Of a stretch of DNA of 5,558 bases, positions 1 to 5,558 are shown in pieces. Every line of letters begins with the position of its first letter. Position 1 is the first letter of the stretch. The translations under genes were made by a program, and so were the position numbers. A model generated the notes under the pieces. The model was not told the origin of the DNA, did not search any database, and saw only the letters and a list, made by a program, of their open reading frames with translations. The DNA comes from an uncultured Bacillota bacterium (GTDB taxonomy: Bacteria > Bacillota > UBA994 > UBA5500), in the NCBI GenBank assembly GCA_937874815.1, contig CALNBW010000207.1, forward strand, positions 1-5,558. Direction: 5' to 3'.

Positions 1-1
1 T

Positions 2-160
2 ATTGGGGTGCTGCTATCCCAGGGGCAAAAAGTGCTGTTGTCGTACCCCTATCAAACATTCTTTCCCGCAGTGCTCATTTCCGTGTTGATGATTGCTTTT
101 AACATGTTCGGTAATGGCTTGCGTGATGCGTTTGATCCAACCTTGCGGGGACAGGAATAA
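2..160 (+). CDS. oppC: Oligopeptide/dipeptide ABC transporter permease, C-terminal fragment (OppC/DppC type)
   Basis: This is the 3' end of an inner-membrane permease subunit; the 5' part lies outside the window. The 52 visible residues contain one hydrophobic segment, about residues 20-37 of the fragment (FFPAVLISVLMIAFNMFG), which would be the last transmembrane helix. It is followed by NGLRDAFDPTLRG. That ending matches the GDGLRDALDPRLR-type tail shared by OppC, DppC and AppC permeases, here with Asn in place of the usual first Asp. In this family the permease pairs with a second one (OppB) to form the channel through which bound peptides pass, driven by OppD and OppF. The stop at 158-160 is 11 bases before the oppD start, so the genes are almost certainly one transcript. 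The family is clear; peptide as substrate (rather than nickel or sugar) is inferred from the ATPases downstream. Confidence 0.85.
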   Translation: MGVLLSQGQKVLLSYPYQTFFPAVLISVLMIAFNMFGNGLRDAFDPTLRGQE

Positions 161-171
161 GGGGTGAGGGC

Positions 172-1224
172 ATGAATAACAACGAGCCAATTCTAACTGT
201 AGACAACCTAAACGTGTCTTTTCGTACAAACACGGGCATGTTGCGGGCCGTGCGAGGAGTCAGCTTCCAGCTGCGAAAAGGCGAGACAGCATGCATCGTA
301 GGTGAGTCCGGTTCAGGCAAGTCTGTTAGCGCTAAGTCAATTATGGGTATTCTGCCGGGCAACGCAGTAGTGGAATCGGGTTCCATCATGTTTGAGGGCC
401 GCGATCTGCTGCAGTTGTCGGAGCAAGAGTATACCAAAATACGAGGAAATAAGATCGGCCTAATTTTCCAAGACCCGCTTTCGGCGTTAAACCCCATTAT
501 GAAAATTGGGAAGCAGATTATGGAGGCGCTCATGCTTGATGGAAGCATGAGCCGTAAGGAGGCACGGGCAGAAGCTCTAGAGCTTTTGCGAGCCGTAGGC
601 ATTAAAGACGCTGAACAACGCTTTGACCAGTATCCTTTTCAGTTTTCTGGCGGTATGCGCCAACGTGTGGTTATCGCTATTGCCTTGGCCCGGCAGCCCG
701 AAATATTGATCTGCGACGAGCCTACTACCGCTCTAGACGTGACTGTGCAAGCCCGTATTCTGGAACTGATTAATGAACTCAAGGAGAAGCGCAATCTTTC
801 CATCCTTTTCATCACCCACGATTTAGGGGTGGTTGCCAACATGGCCGACCAGGTTTATGTGATGTATGCCGGTAAAGTCGTAGAGTATGGCACTGCCAAC
901 GACATTTTCTTTGAGCCGACTCACCCCTATACGCAAGCCTTACTGGCTTCCATGCCTGATTTGGAGACGAAGGGCAGGCTGATGTCTATTCCCGGCGCAC
1001 CGCCTAATATGCTTTATCCGCCCCGGGGAGATGCCTTCGCGCCGCGCAATCAGTATGCCCTGCAGATTGATTTTGAAGAAGAACCTCCTATGTTCCAGAT
1101 CAGCGATACCCACTACGCGGCAACTTGGCTGTTGCACCCCAATGCGCCCAGGGTGGAGATGCCAGATATTCTGCGGCATCGTATCGCTAGGATGAGGGAG
1201 GAGAGTGATATCAGTGTTCAGTAA
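172..1224 (+). CDS. oppD: Oligopeptide ABC transporter ATP-binding protein, OppD type
   Basis: This 350-residue cytoplasmic ATPase would power peptide import with its OppF partner. All nucleotide-binding motifs are intact: Walker A GESGSGKS (44-51), Q-loop Gln100 in FQDPLSALNP, signature FSGGMRQR (158-165), Walker B ILICDEP with catalytic Glu183, D-loop ALD (187-189) and switch His216. The C-terminal oligopeptide-transporter extension starts near HPYTQALLASMPD (251-263). In many DppD/OppD relatives this extension has four cysteines that bind a [4Fe-4S] cluster; here the matching places appear to be Asp287, Asn293, Asp300 and Thr318. From memory, GDAFAPRN and THYAATWLLHPNAP are close to OppD of Gram-positive bacteria, which supports oppD over dppD. 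The ATG at 172 follows a purine-rich GGGGTGAGGG at 161-170. The 3' end overlaps oppF by 20 bases, which suggests translational coupling. Confidence 0.93.
   Translation: MNNNEPILTVDNLNVSFRTNTGMLRAVRGVSFQLRKGETACIVGESGSGKSVSAKSIMGILPGNAVVESGSIMFEGRDLLQLSEQEYTKIRGNKIGLIFQDPLSALNPIMKIGKQIMEALMLDGSMSRKEARAEALELLRAVGIKDAEQRFDQYPFQFSGGMRQRVVIAIALARQPEILICDEPTTALDVTVQARILELINELKEKRNLSILFITHDLGVVANMADQVYVMYAGKVVEYGTANDIFFEPTHPYTQALLASMPDLETKGRLMSIPGAPPNMLYPPRGDAFAPRNQYALQIDFEEEPPMFQISDTHYAATWLLHPNAPRVEMPDILRHRIARMREESDISVQ
1196..1203 (+). promoter_or_regulatory. Shine-Dalgarno for oppF, inside the end of oppD
   Basis: GGGAGGAG lies within the last codons of oppD. The GGAGG core (1197-1201) is only 3 bases from the GTG at 1205 and 12 bases from a second in-frame GTG at 1214. 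One is shorter and the other longer than the usual 5-9, so the exact oppF start is not settled. Confidence 0.6.
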
Positions 1225-2176
1225 CGGCCCGCTGCTAGAAGTGGAGAATTTACGTGTAACCTTCACTTCTGGTAGAGGTAGGAGGAGCACGGAAGTGCAC
1301 GCTGTGGATGATATTTCCTTCAATATCTATGAAGGGGAAACCTTTGGCCTGGTAGGCGAGTCAGGTTGTGGAAAGACAACTACGGGACGAGCTATCATTC
1401 GCCTTTACGACCCCACATCGGGCACAGTTCGTTTTCGCGGCCGAGAAATCTCTGGTCCTATGACTAAGGATCTGAGGGATTACTTAACAAGCAACATTGC
1501 CATGATCTTTCAAGACCCAGTGGAGTCGCTCAACCCTCGCATGACAGTGCAAGAAATCGTGGAAGAAGGCCTCAAGGTTAGAGGAATCCGCGACCCAGAG
1601 CAGCTCAGAACTAGGGTTTACAGCATGCTCTCCAAGATCGGTCTATCGCAAGAGCACGCCAGCCGCTATCCGCACGAATTCTCTGGTGGGCAAAGGCAAA
1701 GAATTGGCATCGCCCGCGCTCTAATTACGAGCCCTTCATTAGTCATCGCCGACGAGCCGGTTTCAGCGCTCGATGTCTCTATTCAGGCCCAGGTGATAAA
1801 TCTGCTTAATGACCTCAAGGCCGAATTGGGACTGACCATCATGTTTATCGCCCACGATTTATCTGTAGTGAAATACTTCTCCAACCGGGTGGCGGTAATG
1901 TATTACGGCAAGATAGTGGAACTGGCGGAAAGCGACGAGCTTTATATGTATCCCCTTCATCCCTACACCCGCTCTCTATTGTCGGCAGTGCCCCAGCCCA
2001 ATCCAGTCACGGAAAGGAAAAGGAAACGCATTTCCTATGATCCCGCCGCGGATCATGACTATAGCAAAGAAGAACCTAGCCTGCGGGAAGTATATCCCGG
2101 CCACTTCGTGAGTTGCTCCGAAAGCGAATTGAAGCGTTACCGCTTAGAATTACAGGCGCAAGGCAAGATTTCGTAA
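1205..2176 (+). CDS. oppF: Oligopeptide ABC transporter ATP-binding protein, OppF type
   Basis: This is the second ATPase of the importer, 323 residues from the GTG at 1205 or 320 from the GTG at 1214. It would dimerise with OppD under the membrane permeases. Motifs are complete: Walker A GESGCGKT (51-58), Q-loop Gln103 in IFQDPVESLNP, signature SGGQRQR (160-166), Walker B LVIADEP with Glu184, D-loop SALD (187-190) and switch His217. HPYTRSLLSAVPQPNP (252-267) is the usual start of the oligopeptide-type C-terminal extension. The ending, with EVYPGHFVSCSESE (295-308), resembles Gram-positive OppF and has only one cysteine, so it has no iron-sulfur motif. SGGQRQR here against SGGMRQR in OppD fits the common OppF/OppD pairing. 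It overlaps oppD by 20 bases and is the last gene of the operon in view; a hairpin starts 4 bases after its stop. Confidence 0.93.
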   Translation: MISVFSNGPLLEVENLRVTFTSGRGRRSTEVHAVDDISFNIYEGETFGLVGESGCGKTTTGRAIIRLYDPTSGTVRFRGREISGPMTKDLRDYLTSNIAMIFQDPVESLNPRMTVQEIVEEGLKVRGIRDPEQLRTRVYSMLSKIGLSQEHASRYPHEFSGGQRQRIGIARALITSPSLVIADEPVSALDVSIQAQVINLLNDLKAELGLTIMFIAHDLSVVKYFSNRVAVMYYGKIVELAESDELYMYPLHPYTRSLLSAVPQPNPVTERKRKRISYDPAADHDYSKEEPSLREVYPGHFVSCSESELKRYRLELQAQGKIS

Positions 2177-2179
2177 ATT

Positions 2180-2208
2180 CGCTGTCTGCCCCTATTGAGC
2201 AGACGGCG
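2180..2208 (+). terminator. Hairpin just after oppF, possible terminator or mRNA-stabilising end
   Basis: The arms CGCTGTCTGC (2180-2189) and GCAGACGGCG (2199-2208) form a 10-bp stem with one G-U pair and a 9-base loop. It begins 4 bases after the oppF stop. No run of T follows directly; the next T-rich stretch is CTTTTCT near 2243-2249, too far for a classical intrinsic terminator. It may mark the 3' end of the opp transcript, protect the message, or act with Rho. The stem is clear; the role is inferred. Confidence 0.5.
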
Positions 2209-2264
2209 CTGGCAACCCCTCAGCCCAAGCGCTTTGACTAAACTTTTCTCCCCCTCGCGGCAGC

Positions 2265-2300
2265 AAGGCGTGCCCCATCGGCAGCGGTGTGGCACCCCTT
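2265..2300 (+). other. Second, imperfect hairpin in the intergenic gap
   Basis: AAGGCGTGCC (2265-2274) and GGCACCCCTT (2291-2300) pair over 10 positions with one C-C mismatch around a 16-base loop. Only CCTGTTG follows, not a real T tract. It lies directly before the candidate -35 box, so it could be a backup terminator for the opp operon or a protein-binding palindrome. The pairing is visible; any function is a guess. Confidence 0.35.
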
Positions 2301-2304
2301 CCTG

Positions 2305-2333
2305 TTGCGCCAAAGGGCGAGATGTGGTATAGA
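2305..2333 (+). promoter_or_regulatory. Candidate sigma-A-type promoter for the protease gene
   Basis: A -10-like TATAGA (2328-2333) is preceded by TGG, giving an extended -10 (TGN). Exactly 17 bases upstream is TTGCGC (2305-2310), which keeps only the TTG of the -35 consensus. Transcription would start near 2340, leaving a leader of about 108 bases. A weaker alternative pairs TTGTTT (2343-2348) with GATAAG (2367-2372 or so). This is pattern reading only. Confidence 0.4.
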
Positions 2334-2373
2334 CGATGATTGTTGTTTTTCTGGTCGTTAGCTGGCGATAAGG

Positions 2374-2398
2374 GCTAAGGGTAACGGATGCTAAAGGT
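2374..2398 (+). repeat. Short imperfect direct repeat in the protease leader
   Basis: GCTAAGGGT (2374-2382) and GCTAAAGGT (2390-2398) match at 8 of 9 positions and are 16 bases apart start to start. They lie between the candidate promoter and the Shine-Dalgarno. A regulator-binding site or RNA element is possible, but a repeat this short could also be chance. Confidence 0.3.
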
Positions 2399-2430
2399 GC
2401 TACTGTTGCCTCATGTAAATCAGGATTAAA

Positions 2431-2436
2431 GGGAGG
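2431..2436 (+). promoter_or_regulatory. Shine-Dalgarno for the protease gene
   Basis: AAAGGGAGGAA contains a strong GGGAGG core. It lies 11 bases before the ATG at 2448, longer than usual. The frame has a stop (TAG at 2439) between this site and the ATG, and no other start codon lies between, so 2448 is the first possible start and is chosen. Confidence 0.7.
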
Positions 2437-2447
2437 AATAGCGGTCA

Positions 2448-5400
2448 ATGTTTAGAAAAGTTATGGTTCAGCTGCTGGTCCTAGTTCTGCTAACTGCTCC
2501 GATTTCGACTGCTGCCATGGGGACACAGAGTGCGCGCGCAACGCTAGACCCCACCATTCTGTCAGCTAGTGATGAATTTCTGGCTAACTTCCAGGATTAC
2601 GATTTGGCATGCCCAGAGCCAATTAGCTTAATCATTGAACTAGAGGGTAACCTCCTTGCGCAGGCTCCAGCCAAAGGGCTGGAAACTGATCTAAAGGTCG
2701 AACTAGAAGGTGCTTTGTTTTCGATCCAAGATGATGTATTAGCCCAAATGGAGAATTTGGGCATTGATTACGCACTGCAGCATCGGTATGCATTTTTGCT
2801 CAACGGCCTAGTCGTAACCATGCCGGCGTCTCAGTTGCAGTTGCTAGCTGAAATACCGCAAGTAATAGATGTATGCCCGAACTATGAATCTTCTGGTGCC
2901 CTAGATGAAAGCCTTCCTGCCATTGGCATGCCAGCAACCTGGGAGCCCCCTTATGGCTATGATGGGGCAGGCATTGTTGTCGGTGTTATTGATAGCCGTA
3001 TAGATTGGCAGCATCCTCATTTTGGTGGCGGTATAGGACCAGGGTATCGGGTGATAGGGGGCTGGGACCTCATTAATAACCGTCCCTTGGAGGAAAGCCT
3101 AGAACTCGGCCCGTCAGTTCGTCATGGCACTCACGTCGCCTCCATTGTTGCGGGTGTGGCACCGGGCGCAAGCATAAGGGGTTATGCTATTAGCTCTGCC
3201 GATACTCCGACTAACTTGGCGCGCATACTGGCGGCCATAGAAATGGCCGTTAGGGATGGAGTAGATGTGATTAACCTTAGTAATGGGAGTGAATACGGCC
3301 ACGACGACACTATCCGGAACAGAGTATTTGACCGCGCAACTGACGCAGGCACTGTTCTCGTGATAGCTAACGGCAATGGTGGTAACTATGGGGAGAGAAC
3401 AACCTGGACCTACGCCGCCGCAGAAAGAGTGATTTCTGTTGGCAATGCTGACGCCAGGGAACGGGCCCTGCTCACACATAACGCTACTCAATCTAGAATG
3501 CCCGCTATAAAATTCGCTTTCTCTGTTGGTCTTGAGGAGCTAGATGGAAAAACCTATGAATACGTCAACTGTAAGTACGGCAATGAGCCCGATTTTTGCG
3601 ATGACGATGGCAACAGCCTAGTGGCAGGCAAGATAGCTTTGATGTCCCGAGGCGGAACACCCGCAGCGTTCAGGAATAAGATGGAGAATGCCGCAGCAGC
3701 GGGAGCAGTGGCAGCACTTATCTATAACAATATTGACGAGCCGCTAAGTTCAACAGTAGGTTCAACTCAAGAGGGTGATGTCCCTAGTTTCGCTGTTTCC
3801 AAGTCAGAAGGCGAGTTTCTGATCGATGCTGCCGAAAAGACTATTACTGTAGAACGCGGCTATGATTTCAAAATGCATGTAAGTAGCTCGAAGGGGCCAA
3901 CCCCACTACTAGGCATCAAGCCTGACCTTGCGGCTCCTGGGCATATGATTATTGCGGCTTATCCTTACCCCAAGCCAGGAGAGATTCCGCCATCGCCTGC
4001 TTTTCAGGGAGAGGATGGGGCTTGGTATGTAGCTAACAGTGGTACTAGCATGGCCGCACCGCATGTGGCAGGGGTAGCAGCTATACTAAAGCAAGCAAAT
4101 CCTGATTGGACGCCGGAGCAAATTAAATCAGCGCTGATGAACACTGCTACGGATATCAAGCAACTTACAGGCAAATCATATCGCCCCATTGAACAGGGTG
4201 CGGGCATGGTAAGCGCCTCGCGGGCCTTACAGCCAAATGTCCTTATTAACCCCGGGTCCCTCGGCTTCAAAGAGGTTGCTGTTGGCAATACGACTCGTAA
4301 CCTAGAGCTGCAAAGTAACAGCGACAAGACTATAACTTATAAGTTGCGAGTAGAGAAACATGACCCTGAGCATGCCTATGAATTCTTGCTACCGGAGACT
4401 TTTACGGTGAATGCAAAGGAAAACGCCAATCTACCCGTTATCCTTAATGTAGGTGCAGAATTACCTGTCAGTGACATTAATAACAATGTCTACTGTGGCT
4501 TCATTTACTTTGAGAACGAGGATGATCCAGCAGATACTTACCGCGTACCCTATCATTTTGTGAACGGAATGGTTGTGAGCCAAATGGCTGTCGCGCCATT
4601 GCATTTCTCTAATCACCCCAATGCCAGTCACAAAGAAGTAACTCTCTCCTTTACCCTGGGGCAGCCGGTAAATGATCTGTGTTTCTACTTTTCTGGTTAT
4701 GATACCGCCAGCCAGTTTGGGAACACGGGCCCGTTACCAGTTGGCAACCATTCGGTTGTTTGGGATGGCAATTTTAATGATCCCAACTTCGTTATTCCTG
4801 ACGGCATTTACTCAGTTTACCCACACTATCAGCTAGAAGCAGGTGGGCCTTACCATAGCATTAAGAATACTGGTTATCAAACTGCCCCCACGTTTGCCTA
4901 CTTCTTGGTAGATAGTGAGGCTCCTAGAGTCCGTTCCGTTACGGCGCGCATCGCCCCAGAAGAGAACCGCCTAGAGATAGCTGGTTACATCGATGATATG
5001 ATTAACAACGTATTGCAGGATGCCCCTATGGTCTATCTTAACGGGGCGGAACTCGAAACCAACAACCACGCTGACCCGAGTGGCCCAGGCCGCGGGTATG
5101 ACTACACCCATTTCAAGTCTCCTATTGAGGCTGACCTAAACGGGGAAGTAACTTTCGTATTAGAGGCTAAGGATAGGGCAGGGAATAGCAGCGTCAGTGA
5201 GTATATCCTATCTCCATTTGTAGTGGATAACCCCAGCATTGACTTTACAGATGGTGGTGCCTACAAAGTCTCTGGCCGTGTTATCCCGGGAATGACAGTA
5301 CGCGTCGCCGATGAAAAAGTGGAAGTAGACGCCGACGGTTATTTTTCTACGGAAGTAGCCGCACCTAATGCGGCGAATCTCATCCAAGTGGTCGCCGATG

Positions 5401-5558
5401 TGGCTGGCTGGGGTAGTTTCGCCCCCATTATGCATCAGATACACGTTGTTCGTACGGGGAGCATGGATACCGAAGTGATGTTCACGCCTAGAACTTTTAA
5501 CCTGCAGAGTAAGGGGCAATGGGTTAGCGTCGAGGCTAGTGCTCCCAAGGGCAGTAGT
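2448..5558 (+). CDS. Secreted multidomain S8 (subtilisin-like) serine protease, 3' end missing
   Basis: The frame stays open for 1037 codons to the window edge, so the protein is longer. It begins with a Sec signal peptide: basic MFRK, hydrophobic core about 5-19, likely cleavage after Ala22 or Ala31. An inhibitor-I9-like propeptide follows (about 57-147). The S8 domain (about 160-590) has the full triad and oxyanion residue: Asp182 in GVIDSRID, His226 in RHGTHVAS, Asn310 in ANGNGG and Ser534 in NSGTSMAAPHVAG. A PA domain is inserted between Asn310 and Ser534. KPDLAAPG (491-498) is also typical. The C-terminal half is beta-sandwich modules: Fn3-like (about 596-706), FlgD-type Ig (716-800), Ig-like (822-926) and a further module (930-1002). 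The architecture resembles Vpr and lactocepin-type exoproteases. It probably digests extracellular protein and feeds the neighbouring Opp importer (inference). DSR instead of the common DTG after the catalytic Asp is odd. An anchor or S-layer domain may lie beyond the window. Confidence 0.95.
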   Translation, partial: MFRKVMVQLLVLVLLTAPISTAAMGTQSARATLDPTILSASDEFLANFQDYDLACPEPISLIIELEGNLLAQAPAKGLETDLKVELEGALFSIQDDVLAQMENLGIDYALQHRYAFLLNGLVVTMPASQLQLLAEIPQVIDVCPNYESSGALDESLPAIGMPATWEPPYGYDGAGIVVGVIDSRIDWQHPHFGGGIGPGYRVIGGWDLINNRPLEESLELGPSVRHGTHVASIVAGVAPGASIRGYAISSADTPTNLARILAAIEMAVRDGVDVINLSNGSEYGHDDTIRNRVFDRATDAGTVLVIANGNGGNYGERTTWTYAAAERVISVGNADARERALLTHNATQSRMPAIKFAFSVGLEELDGKTYEYVNCKYGNEPDFCDDDGNSLVAGKIALMSRGGTPAAFRNKMENAAAAGAVAALIYNNIDEPLSSTVGSTQEGDVPSFAVSKSEGEFLIDAAEKTITVERGYDFKMHVSSSKGPTPLLGIKPDLAAPGHMIIAAYPYPKPGEIPPSPAFQGEDGAWYVANSGTSMAAPHVAGVAAILKQANPDWTPEQIKSALMNTATDIKQLTGKSYRPIEQGAGMVSASRALQPNVLINPGSLGFKEVAVGNTTRNLELQSNSDKTITYKLRVEKHDPEHAYEFLLPETFTVNAKENANLPVILNVGAELPVSDINNNVYCGFIYFENEDDPADTYRVPYHFVNGMVVSQMAVAPLHFSNHPNASHKEVTLSFTLGQPVNDLCFYFSGYDTASQFGNTGPLPVGNHSVVWDGNFNDPNFVIPDGIYSVYPHYQLEAGGPYHSIKNTGYQTAPTFAYFLVDSEAPRVRSVTARIAPEENRLEIAGYIDDMINNVLQDAPMVYLNGAELETNNHADPSGPGRGYDYTHFKSPIEADLNGEVTFVLEAKDRAGNSSVSEYILSPFVVDNPSIDFTDGGAYKVSGRVIPGMTVRVADEKVEVDADGYFSTEVAAPNAANLIQVVADVAGWGSFAPIMHQIHVVRTGSMDTEVMFTPRTFNLQSKGQWVSVEASAPKGSS
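2616..2888 (+). other. Propeptide (inhibitor I9-like) of the S8 protease
   Basis: Residues about 57-147 begin with a strand, ISLIIELEG, then a helix-like stretch IQDDVLAQMENLGI (93-106), then RYAFLLNGLVVTMPASQL (113-130) and LAEIPQVIDVCPN (133-145). This order matches the I9 propeptides of secreted subtilisins, where FNGFAVTVP and LPGVKAVYP-like motifs recur. In the family it helps folding and blocks the active site until removed. Cys55 just before it and Cys143 within it are unusual for such a segment. Confidence 0.75.
3507..3857 (+). other. PA (protease-associated) domain inserted in the catalytic domain
   Basis: Residues about 354-470 carry the PA hallmarks: VAGKIALMSRGG (392-403), FRNKMENAAAAGAVAALIYNN (408-428, key residues A416-A419 and IYNN) and VPSFAVSKSEGEFL (445-458). 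PA inserts sit at this point in Vpr, lactocepin and C5a-peptidase-type subtilases and are thought to control substrate access. The usual Cys of the RGGC-like motif is Thr404 here. A CysX8Cys pair (375 and 384) in the early loop could form a disulfide. Confidence 0.85.
4593..4847 (+). other. FlgD-type Ig domain in the protease C-terminal half
   Basis: Residues about 716-800 show the FlgD Ig pattern: a strand VTLSFTLGQP (731-740), then LCFYFSGYD (744-752), PLPVGNHSVVWDGN (763-776) and the closing PDGIYSVYP (784-792). The W-D-G and P-D-G-I-Y core is the recognisable part. In secreted proteins this fold is usually a spacer or adhesion module; no flagellar role is implied. Confidence 0.75.
5235..5558 (+). 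other. C-terminal beta-sandwich module and start of a further module
   Basis: Residues 930-1002 (key motifs KVSGRVIPGMTVRV and VEVDADGYFSTEV) look like the Ig-like, glucodextranase-B-type modules that recur in Gram-positive secreted proteins. A new segment begins at about 1008: TEVMFTPRTFNLQSKGQWVSVE. It resembles a PRTLNLKSKGKW-like motif I recall from other large secreted proteins, but its family cannot be fixed because the window ends 8 residues later. Confidence 0.5.

Larger units (their letters stand above)
2177..2447. other. Intergenic gap between oppF and the protease gene
   Basis: This 271-base stretch has no convincing gene on either strand. It contains, in order, a strong hairpin (2180-2208), a C-rich stretch (about 2243-2255), a second imperfect hairpin (2265-2300), a candidate promoter (2305-2333), a short direct repeat (2374-2398) and the protease Shine-Dalgarno (2431-2436). 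I saw no T-box GGTACCGCG-like element and no riboswitch core that I recognise. Its arrangement, hairpin then promoter then leader, supports separate transcription of the opp genes and the protease. Confidence 0.7.

Noticed and set aside
99..602. Minus-strand open frame of 167 codons opposite oppD
   Set aside because: It lies wholly against the permease and oppD genes, has no recognisable domain, and is rich in Ser, Arg and Pro as expected from an antisense shadow.
940..1323. Minus-strand open frame across the oppD/oppF junction
   Set aside because: It is antisense to two clear ATPase genes and shows no motif or credible start context.
2336..2371. Plus-strand mini-frame of 11 codons (MIVVFLVVSWR) in the leader
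   Set aside because: It has no Shine-Dalgarno and starts at or next to the predicted transcription start, so translation is unlikely.
2177..2447. Riboswitch or T-box in the protease leader
   Set aside because: No T-box GGTACCGCG-like sequence and no conserved riboswitch core could be found by eye.
2137..2448. Minus-strand open frame of 103 codons covering the intergenic gap
   Set aside because: It overlaps the end of oppF and reads through both hairpins and the promoter. The product is Arg/Cys-rich with no recognisable domain, so it is probably chance.
3114..3491. Minus-strand open frames inside the protease catalytic region
   Set aside because: They are antisense to the catalytic His and Asn motifs of an intact S8 domain and look like shadows.
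4004..4327. Minus-strand open frame opposite the catalytic Ser region
   Set aside because: It is antisense to GTSMAAPHVAG and has no independent evidence.
5208..5519. Minus-strand open frame of 103 codons near the right edge
   Set aside because: It is antisense to the continuing protease frame and has no recognisable domain or ribosome site.
1..5558. CRISPR array, tRNA, insertion sequence or integration site
   Set aside because: No regularly spaced repeats, tRNA-like cloverleaf, transposase motifs or terminal inverted repeats were seen.

Overview
The window fits a Bacillota (Firmicutes)-type chromosome of medium G+C. The signs are the purine-rich Shine-Dalgarno sites (GGAGG-type), the Gram-positive OppD/OppF style of the two ATPases, and a very large secreted subtilisin of the Vpr/lactocepin-like build. 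I cannot name a genus from the sequence alone. No RNA gene, CRISPR array, insertion sequence or phage-like feature was seen.

Layout. Positions 2-160 are the last 52 codons of an ABC permease (OppC/DppC type). Two ATP-binding subunits follow in the same direction, OppD-like (172-1224) and OppF-like (1205-2176), with an 11-base gap and then a 20-base overlap. These three are the downstream end of an opp-type operon; the binding protein and the other permease would be expected upstream, outside the window. A 271-base gap (2177-2447) holds two hairpins without a good T tract, a plausible extended -10 promoter, a short imperfect direct repeat and a strong but distant Shine-Dalgarno. From 2448 to the right edge (5558) one open frame runs for 1037 codons with no stop. 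It is a secreted S8 serine protease with signal peptide, inhibitor-I9-like propeptide, catalytic domain carrying a PA insert, Fn3-like domain, FlgD-type Ig domain and further beta-sandwich modules. Its C-terminus is missing.

How the parts may work together (inference). The secreted protease would release peptides outside the cell, and the Opp transporter would import them using ATP hydrolysed by OppD and OppF. The gap between the two units suggests separate promoters, so the link is by neighbourhood and function, not by proven co-transcription.

I found no convincing new biological system. The points most worth a second look are the unusual residues around the protease catalytic Asp and S1 region, its modular C-terminal half, and the complete loss in OppD of the four C-terminal cysteines that hold an iron-sulfur cluster in related transporters.
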